Assembly: GCA_013693735.1 (NCBI GenBank)
Contig: CP059255.1
Location: 209,957-215,143, forward strand
Source: Rhodoblastus sp.
GTDB taxonomy: Bacteria; Pseudomonadota; Alphaproteobacteria; Rhizobiales; Beijerinckiaceae
Direction of reading: 5' to 3'
Length of the DNA stretch: 5,187 nucleotides
In this document: positions 1 to 5,187 of the stretch, piece after piece
Layout: every line of letters begins with the position of its first letter
Position numbering within the stretch: the stretch's first letter is position 1
Position numbers and translations under genes: made by a program
The notes under the pieces: model-generated
The model's database searches: none
What the model saw: the letters and a program-made list of their open reading frames with translations, nothing else
Told to the model about the DNA's origin: nothing

Positions 1-651
1 GAGCGCGACCGCCGCGGCGGTCAGAATCAGGGCCGCCGCCTGCATGGGGCGCAACTCCGCCAGGCGGGCGGAAAGCGCGTCCGGCAAGGTCGCGGCCGCC
101 TCCCGCGCCAGACGCGGCGCCAGGCAGGCGAAGGCGGCAGCCCGCAGCGCCTTGGCCGGGACGACCGCGAGGCGCGCGTCGGGCGCGCCGGCCAATCGCG
201 CGGCAGCCTGCGCCAACGCCGTCGCGCGCGGTCCGCACGGCGCCGCGACCATCTGCGGCGCGGCGGCGCAGCGCGCCATGCCCGCGGCGAACACGCCGGG
301 GCCGGTCTCGTCATGCAGCGTCGGCGTCGGCAGAAAAGGCAGCCGCCACCGCCGCGCGAAGCCGCGCGTCAGAGACAGTTCGTCGAGAGCGCCGGAAGCG
401 ATCAGCGTCTCGTCAAGGCCGACGCCGAGCCTCCGCGCGCGCGCATGCGCGGCCAAAAGGACGCCGGGCGCGACAAGCCCCTGCGTCGCAACGAAGTGAA
501 ACGGGCCCTCCAGCGGATCGCGGCCGCGCTCGGCGACATGATCCTCGCGACGGGAAATGCGTCCGACCGGGCGCGGAAGACCCGAGGGACGGCGCGGCTG
601 CGGCGCGGCGCGAACCGCGCCTGTCGTCAATGCGCGCGCGAGATTCGTCAT
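1..651 (-). CDS. Glycosyltransferase-like membrane protein with GspE-type N-terminal domain (partial, C-terminus off left edge)
   Basis: The frame is open from ATG at 651-649 to the window edge, giving 217 residues. Residues 1-50 are basic, proline-rich and probably disordered. Residues about 54-107 (from FHFVATQGLV to RRWRLPFL) have the helical pattern of the MshEN/GspE N-terminal domain: a first helix, a GVGLDETLIASGALDE segment, then an aromatic/basic helix ending in LPFL. Residues 108-200 are Ala/Arg-rich and look like a linker domain. A hydrophobic stretch starts at about 203 (MQAAALILTAAAVAL) and is probably the first membrane helix. In Hyphomicrobiales this order usually precedes a family 2 glycosyltransferase domain of an inner-membrane polysaccharide synthase, but that catalytic part lies outside the window, so the function is inferred from layout. 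The gene diverges from the DUF952-pyrD unit. No clear Shine-Dalgarno precedes the ATG. Another protein with this N-terminal domain is the main alternative. Confidence 0.6.
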   Translation of the reverse strand, partial: MTNLARALTTGAVRAAPQPRRPSGLPRPVGRISRREDHVAERGRDPLEGPFHFVATQGLVAPGVLLAAHARARRLGVGLDETLIASGALDELSLTRGFARRWRLPFLPTPTLHDETGPGVFAAGMARCAAAPQMVAAPCGPRATALAQAAARLAGAPDARLAVVPAKALRAAAFACLAPRLAREAAATLPDALSARLAELRPMQAAALILTAAAVAL

Positions 652-705
652 GTCAAAACGCCAAAGCCCGTGCTCATATCGCTGACCTTACGGAAGGCTT
701 CGGCG

Positions 706-741
706 TCGACAATTGATGTTAAGGAAATATTTACGATTAAC
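706..741. promoter_or_regulatory. AT-rich divergent promoter/operator candidate
   Basis: The 153-base gap between the divergent genes holds the most AT-rich stretch of the window. On the plus strand TCGACA (706-711) resembles a -35 box and lies 16 bases before the weak -10-like TATTTA (728-733). The same stretch carries the palindrome AAATATTT (725-732), flanked by the inverted arms GTTAA (718-722) and TTAAC (737-741). This looks like a promoter with an operator serving one or both genes. The boxes match consensus poorly, so the exact start point is a guess. Confidence 0.35.
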
Positions 742-804
742 GTCGCCGGCCTTTCCGCGTCTTGTTCACGAATCTCCAGAAAAAGCAGAAAGAAGCGTGC
801 GTAT

Positions 805-1150
805 ATGTCGCATATCTACAAGATTCTGCGCGCCGAAGAGTGGCGCGAGGCGCAGGCCGAGGGCGTCTTTCGCGGCTCGGCCGCCGACCGCGCCGACGGC
901 TTCATCCATTTCTCGACCGCGCGGCAGGCGCGCGCCACGGCGGCCAAGCATTTCGCCGGGGAGGCCGGGCTGATTCTGGCGGCGGTCGAGGCGGAGGGTT
1001 CGGCGCGGCGATGCGCTGGGAGCCCTCGCGCGGCGGCGATCTGTTTCCCATCTTTACGCAGAGCTGCCGCTCGCCACGATCCTCTGGACGGCGGCGCTGC
1101 CTTTGGGCGAAGACGGCGCCCATCAGTTCCCGGAGTCGTTTGAGCGATGA
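805..1150 (+). pseudogene. DUF952 family protein, reading frame broken by two one-base losses
   Basis: ATG at 805 follows a purine-rich AGAAAGAAG (787-795). The first 65 codons read as a DUF952 protein, with MSHIYKIL at the N-terminus and the family signature DGFIHFST at residues 31-38. The frame then shifts by one base at GGG 997-999, where GEGF-like coding continues as FGAAMRWEPSRGG. It shifts again at CCC 1047-1049, where FPHLYAELPLATILW resumes. Adding one base at each point restores a 115-residue protein ending at TGA 1148-1150, the usual DUF952 length. As written, the first frame gives 112 residues with a nonsense C-terminus and stops at 1141-1143. DUF952 is a small cytoplasmic family of unknown function; a relationship to the ADP-ribosyltransferase fold has been proposed. 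The restored stop overlaps the pyrD start as ATGA, so the two genes form one unit. The damage may be sequencing error and not true decay. Confidence 0.85.
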
Positions 1151-2226
1151 TGACCCTTCTGAGCCGGCTGACGCAGCCGATCTTCCTGTCGATGGACCCG
1201 GAATTCGCGCATCGCGCCGCCATCGCCGGGCTGAAGGTCGCGCCGCTTTCGACGCCCGCGCCGGATGATCCGCGTCTGGCGGTCGAGGCGTTCGGGCTGC
1301 GCTTTGCCAATCCGGTCGGCATGGCGGCGGGCTTCGACAAGAACGCCGAGGTTCCCGACGCGCTGCTGAAGCTCGGCTTCGGCTTCGTCGAGGTCGGCAC
1401 GCTGACGCCCAAGCCGCAGCCGGGCAATCCGCGCCCGCGCCTGTTCCGGCTGCCGGAGGACCGCGCGGTCGTCAATCGCTTCGGCTTCAACAACGAAGGC
1501 CACGGGCCCGCCCATGCGCGCCTCCTCGCCGCCAAGCGCGAGGGGATCGTCGGCGTCAATGTCGGCGCCAACAAGGACGCGGCCGACCGCGCCGCCGACT
1601 ACGCCGCCGGCGTCGCCGCCTTCGCGGACGTGGCGAGCTATTTCACCATCAACGTCTCCTCGCCCAACACGCCGGGCCTGCGCGATCTGCAACAGGCTGC
1701 GGCGCTCGACGACCTGCTGGCGCGCGCCATCGAGGCGCGCGACCGCGCCGCGCAGGCGCATGGCCGCAAGCCGGTGCTGCTGAAGATCGCGCCCGACGTC
1801 GCCGAGGGCGATCTCGACGACATCGTGCGCGTGGCGCTGGCGCGCGGAGTCGACGGCATGATCGTCTCCAACACGACGGTCGCGCGGCCGCAGACGTTGC
1901 GCGGCGCGGCGAAGGCGGAGACGGGCGGGCTGTCGGGCGCGCCGCTGTTCACGCCTTCGACGCGCGTGCTGGCGCAGACCTTCGAGCGCGTCGAGGGCAA
2001 GTTCCCGTTGGTGGGCGTGGGCGGCGTCGATTCCGCGCAGACCGCATGGTCGAAGATCGAGGCCGGCGCGAGCCTGGTGCAGGTCTATTCGTCGCTGGTC
2101 TACGAAGGGCTCGGCCTCGTCGGCGCGATCAAGCGGGGCTTGATCGAGCGGCTCGCGGCGTCGGGCAAGGCGCGGCTCGCCGAGGTCGTCGGCGCCAAGG
2201 CGGCGGAGTGGGCCAAGCGCGCCTGA
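1147..2226 (+). CDS. pyrD: Dihydroorotate dehydrogenase (quinone), class 2
   Basis: This enzyme oxidises dihydroorotate to orotate with FMN, passing electrons to membrane quinone, in de novo pyrimidine synthesis. The 359 residues match the class 2 length. Residues 1-30 form the amphipathic N-terminal segment that docks on the inner membrane and guides quinone. The FMN/substrate motifs are in order: [14 protein letters not shown] (55-68, Lys65), [11 protein letters not shown] (108-118), GVNVGANKD (136-144), [12 protein letters not shown] (168-179), LLKIAPD (211-217, Lys213), SNTTV (241-245), GGLSGAPL (260-267) and GVGGVDS (290-296). Ser172 takes the place of the catalytic base Ser175 of the E. 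coli enzyme, which separates class 2 from the Cys-using class 1. A second ATG follows at 1150, but GGAG at 1132-1135 and the ATGA overlap with the DUF952 frame favour 1147. Translation is probably coupled to DUF952. The gene is intact. Confidence 0.97.
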   Translation: MMTLLSRLTQPIFLSMDPEFAHRAAIAGLKVAPLSTPAPDDPRLAVEAFGLRFANPVGMAAGFDKNAEVPDALLKLGFGFVEVGTLTPKPQPGNPRPRLFRLPEDRAVVNRFGFNNEGHGPAHARLLAAKREGIVGVNVGANKDAADRAADYAAGVAAFADVASYFTINVSSPNTPGLRDLQQAAALDDLLARAIEARDRAAQAHGRKPVLLKIAPDVAEGDLDDIVRVALARGVDGMIVSNTTVARPQTLRGAAKAETGGLSGAPLFTPSTRVLAQTFERVEGKFPLVGVGGVDSAQTAWSKIEAGASLVQVYSSLVYEGLGLVGAIKRGLIERLAASGKARLAEVVGAKAAEWAKRA

Positions 2227-2243
2227 AGCGCGACGCGCGTTGG

Positions 2244-2268
2244 CGCGGCGTCGGATTGCGACGCCGCG
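2244..2268. terminator. Hairpin between convergent pyrD and MATE genes
   Basis: A perfect 10-bp stem (CGCGGCGTCG at 2244-2253 with CGACGCCGCG at 2259-2268) closes a 5-base loop, GATTG. It starts 18 bases after the pyrD stop and ends 24 bases before the MATE stop, the expected place for a shared bidirectional terminator. There is no T-tract on either side, so it is either an unusual intrinsic terminator or an mRNA 3'-end stabiliser. Such stems also arise by chance in DNA this rich in GC. Confidence 0.5.
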
Positions 2269-2292
2269 ACCTTCGCGAAACCTGCGTCCGCC

Positions 2293-3573
2293 TCAGCCCG
2301 CGAAGGCCCGCCGCGTCAGGACAGGGAAGCGCCACGCCTGCAAGGCGCCGCGCGCGGCGAGAAAGATCAGGAGCGCGATCCACAGGCCCGTCGCGCCGAA
2401 ACCCTTCAGCGCCAGCAGCGCGGCGAGGAAGATCGCCAGCGCCGCCAGCATCAGCGAGCGCATGGCGCGCGTCCAGGTCGCGCCGATGAACACGCCGTCG
2501 TAGAGAAAGGCCGGCGCGCCAAGGAGCGGCGTCAGCGCGGCGTAGATCAGATTGTCCTTGGCGGCGACGCGCGTCGCCTCGCTGGTGGTCATGAAGTCGA
2601 TCAGCGCGCCGCCGCCGGCATAGGCCGCAAGCGCGCCAAGCCCGCCAAGGCCGAAGCAGAACAGCCCCGCCAGCCGCACGCTGGCGCGAAAGCCCGCCTC
2701 GTCGCGCGCGCCGATCGACTGGCCCGCCATCTGCTCGGCTGCGGTGGCGAAGCCGTCGAGCCCGTAGGCGAGCAGCGTGAACAGCGTCATCAGCACGGCG
2801 TTGGCCGCCAGCGTGACGTCGCCCATGCGCGCGCCCATCGCGGTGAAGGTCGAAAACGCGATCAGCAGCGCTGCGGTGCGGATCATGATGTCGCGGTTCA
2901 TCGCCAGCATGCGCATAAAGCCGGCGCGCTCGAACAGGTCTTCGCGCGACGCCGTGAAGCCCCAGCCGAGCAGGCGAAAGCCGAACACGCCGGCCGCCGC
3001 CGTGAGCGCCTCCGCGAGCAGCGTCGCCCAGGCGGCGCCGGCGAGGCCCCACTGGAAGACCATGACGAACAGGATCGCCAAGGCCGCGTTGATCAGGTTC
3101 AGACCCGCCTGCATGACGAGGCCGAGCGTGGCGCGGCCGCCGCCCAGCAGCGCGCCGAGCACGACGTAGTTGATCAGGGCGAAGGGCGCCGACCAGACGC
3201 GCACGTCGAAATAGACGCGCGCCGCGATGGTGACGCGCTCGCTCGCGCCCATCAACCAGAAGCCGAGATCGCCGAGCGGGCGCGACAGCGCGATCATCGC
3301 AAGGCCGAGGCCGAGCGCCAGCGTGAGCGCGCGGGCGAGGGCGAGGCGGCGGGCGCGCTCGTCGCCCGCGCCTTTGGCCTGCGCCACCAGCGCGGCGGTG
3401 CCCATGCGCAGAAAGCCCATCAACCAGAACACGAAATTGACGACGGTCGCGGCCGTCGCCACCGCCGCCAGCAGATGCGCCTCGCCGAGGCGACCGACGA
3501 CGGTCGAGTCGACGAGGCCGAGCAAGGGCGTCGCGATGTTGGCGAGCGTCACCGGAACCGCGAGCGCCAGCAC
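2293..3573 (-). CDS. MATE family efflux transporter, DinF-like
   Basis: This is an inner-membrane cation-coupled multidrug/toxin antiporter of the MATE family. The open frame gives 426 residues with about twelve hydrophobic segments in two halves. The first half opens with VPVTLANIATPLLGLVDST and VVGRLG (7-30), then FLRMGTAALVAQAKGAGD (54-71). The second half begins with NRDIMIRT (226-233) and carries GARMGDVTLAANAVL (247-261) and YGLDGFATAAEQMAGQSIGA (270-289), typical of the DinF clade; the substrate is unknown. The only in-frame start codon is GTG at 3573-3571, which begins inside the first helix. Upstream the same frame still reads protein-like (PRRVEANARAV). A one-base shift in the C/G run near 3603 would join it to GTG 3635-3633, which has a GGGA site 8 bases upstream, giving about 447 residues beginning MSAGATSAQAP. 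The gene is last in the minus-strand cluster and converges on pyrD. Confidence 0.92.
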   Translation of the reverse strand: MLALAVPVTLANIATPLLGLVDSTVVGRLGEAHLLAAVATAATVVNFVFWLMGFLRMGTAALVAQAKGAGDERARRLALARALTLALGLGLAMIALSRPLGDLGFWLMGASERVTIAARVYFDVRVWSAPFALINYVVLGALLGGGRATLGLVMQAGLNLINAALAILFVMVFQWGLAGAAWATLLAEALTAAAGVFGFRLLGWGFTASREDLFERAGFMRMLAMNRDIMIRTAALLIAFSTFTAMGARMGDVTLAANAVLMTLFTLLAYGLDGFATAAEQMAGQSIGARDEAGFRASVRLAGLFCFGLGGLGALAAYAGGGALIDFMTTSEATRVAAKDNLIYAALTPLLGAPAFLYDGVFIGATWTRAMRSLMLAALAIFLAALLALKGFGATGLWIALLIFLAARGALQAWRFPVLTRRAFAG

Positions 3574-3643
3574 GGCGCGCGCGTTCGCCTCGACGCGGCG
3601 CGGGGCGCCTGCGCCGACGTCGCGCCGGCGCTCACGCGCGCGG

Positions 3644-3647
3644 TCCC
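3644..3647 (-). promoter_or_regulatory. Shine-Dalgarno candidate for the upstream MATE start
   Basis: GGGA lies 8 bases before GTG 3635-3633 and supports that codon as the true MATE start despite the frame break that follows. It sits largely in the 4-base loop of a 7-bp GC stem (3636-3642 with 3647-3653), so access by the ribosome could depend on this structure. Confidence 0.35.
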
Positions 3648-3687
3648 GCGCGCCTGGCGCGCCGCACGAGGCTCACGCGCGGAATCC

Positions 3688-3963
3688 TCACGCCCGCTTG
3701 CCGAACAGCCGCGACAGCAACCAGAGCGGGACGACGATCATCGCGCCGACGAGGACGTAATTGAGCGCCTCGCGCACGCCATCGAAGCCGAAGGCCCAGA
3801 GGCGGTGGGCGACGCCTTCGAGCCACCACAGCAATTCCGCCGGGCGGATGTCGAGCCAGGCGAGCACGGCGCCGACGAGGAAGGACAGCAGGATGAGGCG
3901 CGCCAGCACCGCGAGCGGCGAGCCGCCCATGACGCGGGCGAGGCCGGAGGAGGTTTGAGACAC
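3688..3963 (-). CDS. DUF6460 family small membrane protein
   Basis: This 91-residue protein has two membrane segments, about 17-38 (AVLARLILLSFLVGAVLAWL) and 68-86 (YVLVGAMIVVPLWLLSRLF), separated by an amphipathic stretch rich in Trp and Arg, and a short basic tail, GKRA. The motif GGSPLAVLARLILLS, the central LNYVLVGAMIVVP and the final RLFG match the small Hyphomicrobiales family DUF6460, whose function is unknown; some family members are mislabelled integrase in databases. The start is GTG at 3963-3961, because the internal ATG at 3930-3928 would leave only 80 residues and cut the usual N-terminus. The site GAAGG (3980-3976) is 12 bases upstream and overlaps the TGA of the preceding gene. 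The 15-base gap suggests the two are translated together. Confidence 0.85.
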   Translation of the reverse strand: MSQTSSGLARVMGGSPLAVLARLILLSFLVGAVLAWLDIRPAELLWWLEGVAHRLWAFGFDGVREALNYVLVGAMIVVPLWLLSRLFGKRA

Positions 3964-3978
3964 GGGCGAAACGGGCCT

Positions 3979-4527
3979 TCAGGTTCGGGAAGAGCGAACG
4001 GCGGCGCGGCGTTCTCGCGGGCGCGCACGCGATCCATATATCGGAATTCGCTCTGGCTGTCCGCCCTTCTGCGCCGGCGCGTCGTCGCCGATGATCTTGT
4101 TCATGCCGCGCCAGATCTTCTCCATCACGCTCAGCGTGCGGTCGATCTCCGCGTCGGTGGGAAGGCGCGGGCCGGAGCCGGCCGTCTTGTCGTCGGTCGG
4201 CGCGGCGGACTTGTCCTGCGCGAGCTTGCCGCCGGCGCGGGCGGCGTCGCGCTCGGCCTTCAGCGCGGCGATCTCTCGGTCATAGGCGTCGCGCTCGTCG
4301 GCGGCGAGGGCGCAGCGCGCGGCGCCGTCCTTCACGGTGCAAAGCGAGACCTTGCCGGTGCGGGTGTCGAGCCGCAGAAAGCCTTCGGGCGTCTGCTGCA
4401 TGGCGTAGCGGCCGTTGTCGGAGGCGGGCGCCTCGTCGAGAATCGTCGGGGCGGTCTGCGCGGCGGCGGCTCCGGCGACCGGAGGCCCCGCCGCGAAGCC
4501 CGCGATCGCGAGAGCCGCGGCGGGCAA
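3979..4527 (-). CDS. Exported protein of unknown function, conserved in Hyphomicrobiales
   Basis: The open frame gives 182 residues from TTG 4527-4525, which is unlikely to be the real start. ATG 4550-4548 has GAGG (4562-4559) 8 bases upstream, and adding one base in the A5 run at 4529-4533 makes it read MRSERYFFLPAAALAIAGFA. That is a normal signal peptide with cleavage after the AGAAAA segment, giving a 190-residue precursor. In TTG numbering the mature part has a conserved block at 38-76 (NGRYAMQQTPEGFLRLDTRT onward) with two cysteines, Cys63 and Cys72, which could form a disulfide in the periplasm. A charged predicted coiled coil follows (78-95), then a Lys/Asp/Ala linker, an amphipathic segment (DAEIDRTLSVMEKIWRGM, 125-142) and a basic tail. 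I recognise the pattern from unnamed rhizobial proteins but know no function. It lies between a response regulator and DUF6460, probably in one operon. Confidence 0.75.
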   Translation of the reverse strand: MPAAALAIAGFAAGPPVAGAAAAQTAPTILDEAPASDNGRYAMQQTPEGFLRLDTRTGKVSLCTVKDGAARCALAADERDAYDREIAALKAERDAARAGGKLAQDKSAAPTDDKTAGSGPRLPTDAEIDRTLSVMEKIWRGMNKIIGDDAPAQKGGQPERIPIYGSRARPRERRAAVRSSRT

Positions 4528-4558
4528 GAAAAATAGCGTTCGCTTCGCATCGTCGCGG

Positions 4559-4562
4559 CCTC
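4559..4562 (-). promoter_or_regulatory. Shine-Dalgarno site favouring ATG 4550 for the exported protein
   Basis: GAGG stands 8 bases before ATG 4550-4548. It decides for this ATG over the TTG at 4527-4525, even though one base must be restored in the A5 run to keep the frame. Confidence 0.5.
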
Positions 4563-4584
4563 GCCGGCGTCACATCCGTTGCCT

Positions 4585-4603
4585 CGCCGCGATGAACGCG
4601 GCG
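4585..4603. terminator. Hairpin between response regulator and exported protein gene
   Basis: A perfect 7-bp stem (CGCCGCG 4585-4591 with CGCGGCG 4597-4603) closes the loop ATGAA. It lies in the 97-base gap after the proposed response-regulator stop and 35 bases before ATG 4550. No T-tract follows. It may be a weak terminator or an internal processing/leader structure that sets different expression of the two genes. Confidence 0.3.
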
Positions 4604-4647
4604 TAACGCAGATAGCGACGATTTCAGGCGTTTGAAGGGCCGCGCCC

Positions 4648-5187
4648 TCACAAGCTCGCGACGGCGTCCGCCGCGGCCCCATTGGCCGGATTCGATCTTG
4701 CCGGCGGCGATCACCGCCTGAGTGCGGCTTTCGACGCCGAGCTTCTGGAGAATGGCGGAGACGTGCGCCTTCACCGTCGCCTCGGACACGGATAGCTCGT
4801 AGGCGATCTGCTTGTTGAGAAGGCCCTCCGACAGCATCATCAACACGCGCACCTGTTGCGGCGTCAGCGCAGCGAGACGGCGCACGATGTCGGCGGTCTC
4901 CTTGTCGGCGGGGCGGGTGAGATCGACGTCGGGCGGCGTCCAGGCCGCGCCGCCAAGCACGGCGCGGATCGCCTCGCGCATCGTCTCGACATTGACCGAT
5001 TTCGGGATGAAGCCGGAGGCGCCGAAATCGATGCAACGACGGATCACCTCCCGATCCTCGTTGGCCGACACCACAACGACCGGCACGCCCGGGTGTTGGG
5101 CGCGCAAATACATCAGGCCCGAATAACCGCGCACGCCCGGCATGGTGAGATCAAGCAGAACGAGATCGACCTCGACGTCCTTATCGA
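4648..5187 (-). CDS. NarL/FixJ-type two-component response regulator (partial at 5' end; probable frameshift near 3' end)
   Basis: The gene enters from the right edge, so the first 40 or so residues, with the acidic pocket, are missing. The receiver remainder has the phosphoacceptor Asp in DLVLLDLTMPG (codon 5152-5150), the switch Ser in VVVVSANED and the conserved Lys in GFIPKS (codon 5002-5000). A linker leads to a LuxR-type helix-turn-helix at about 4709-4867, with LTPQQVRVLMMLSEG, NKQIAYELSVSEATVKAHVS and ILQKLGVESRTQAVIAA. It should bind DNA when phosphorylated by a sensor kinase not seen here. The written frame does not stop until 4280, adding an Arg-rich tail that antisense-like overlaps the next gene. 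Removing one G from the run at 4680-4677 gives the ending QWAAADAVASL and TGA at 4650-4648, the usual family size. It may regulate the genes downstream of it. Confidence 0.88.

Noticed and set aside
719..740. CtrA box (TTAA-N7-TTAA)
   Set aside because: The two TTAA elements are 14 bases apart, not 7, so the cell-cycle regulator motif is not met.
313..1143. Long plus-strand open frame of 276 codons
   Set aside because: Its first 160 codons are antisense to the glycosyltransferase-like gene and intergenic DNA; only the part from 805 is protein-like, and that is the first section of the DUF952 gene.
816..1761. Minus-strand open frames opposite DUF952 and pyrD
   Set aside because: They are low-complexity Arg/Ala/Gly-rich antisense shadows of a strongly conserved pyrD and have no recognisable domain.
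2129..3052. Minus-strand open frame of 307 codons within the MATE region
   Set aside because: It is an Arg-rich alternate frame of the MATE gene, which has clear family motifs in its own frame.
3475..4536. Plus-strand open frame of 353 codons
   Set aside because: It lies antisense to the MATE, DUF6460 and exported-protein genes and is rich in Arg/Gly/Ala without any domain; stop codons are rare in such GC-rich DNA.
1..5187. tRNA, rRNA, CRISPR array, insertion sequence or phage attachment site
   Set aside because: I saw no repeated spacer pattern, terminal inverted repeats, transposase or integrase motifs, or tRNA-like cloverleaf; the window is filled with ordinary coding sequence.

Overview
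The window is very GC-rich, densely coding chromosomal DNA. Protein features (class 2 PyrD preceded by a DUF952 protein, a DinF-type MATE carrier, a DUF6460 membrane protein, and a glycosyltransferase with a GspE-like N-terminal domain) point to an alphaproteobacterium of the Hyphomicrobiales (Rhizobiales), possibly near Methylocystaceae/Beijerinckiaceae. The order is fairly secure; the family is a guess. I see no mobile element, CRISPR array, tRNA or rRNA.

Layout. (1) 1-651, minus: N-terminal 217 residues of a glycosyltransferase-like membrane protein leaving the left edge. (2) 652-804: AT-rich divergent intergenic region, the best promoter candidate. (3) 805-2226, plus: a DUF952 gene broken by two one-base losses, its restored reading frame overlapping pyrD by ATGA; pyrD is intact and catalyses the quinone-linked step of UMP synthesis. 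(4) 2227-2292: convergent gap with a strong hairpin. (5) 2293-5187, minus: a likely operon read right to left: NarL/FixJ-type response regulator (5' end beyond the right edge), an exported protein of unknown function, the small membrane protein DUF6460, and a MATE efflux carrier. The gene spacings are about 97, 15 and 52 nt if the proposed starts and stop are right. No gene-free stretch exceeds 300 bases.

The most notable feature is about sequence integrity, not a new system. In five places the protein frame appears to jump by one base, each time in or next to a short homopolymer: GGG at 997, CCC at 1047, a C/G run near 3603, A5 at 4529, and CCCC at 4677. Restoring one base at the first four gives a full DUF952 protein, a natural MATE N-terminus behind a Shine-Dalgarno site, and a complete signal peptide. 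Removing one G at the fifth gives a normal response-regulator end. Indel-prone sequencing explains this more simply than five independent mutations. Apart from this the window looks like ordinary core genome, and I found no convincing undescribed system.
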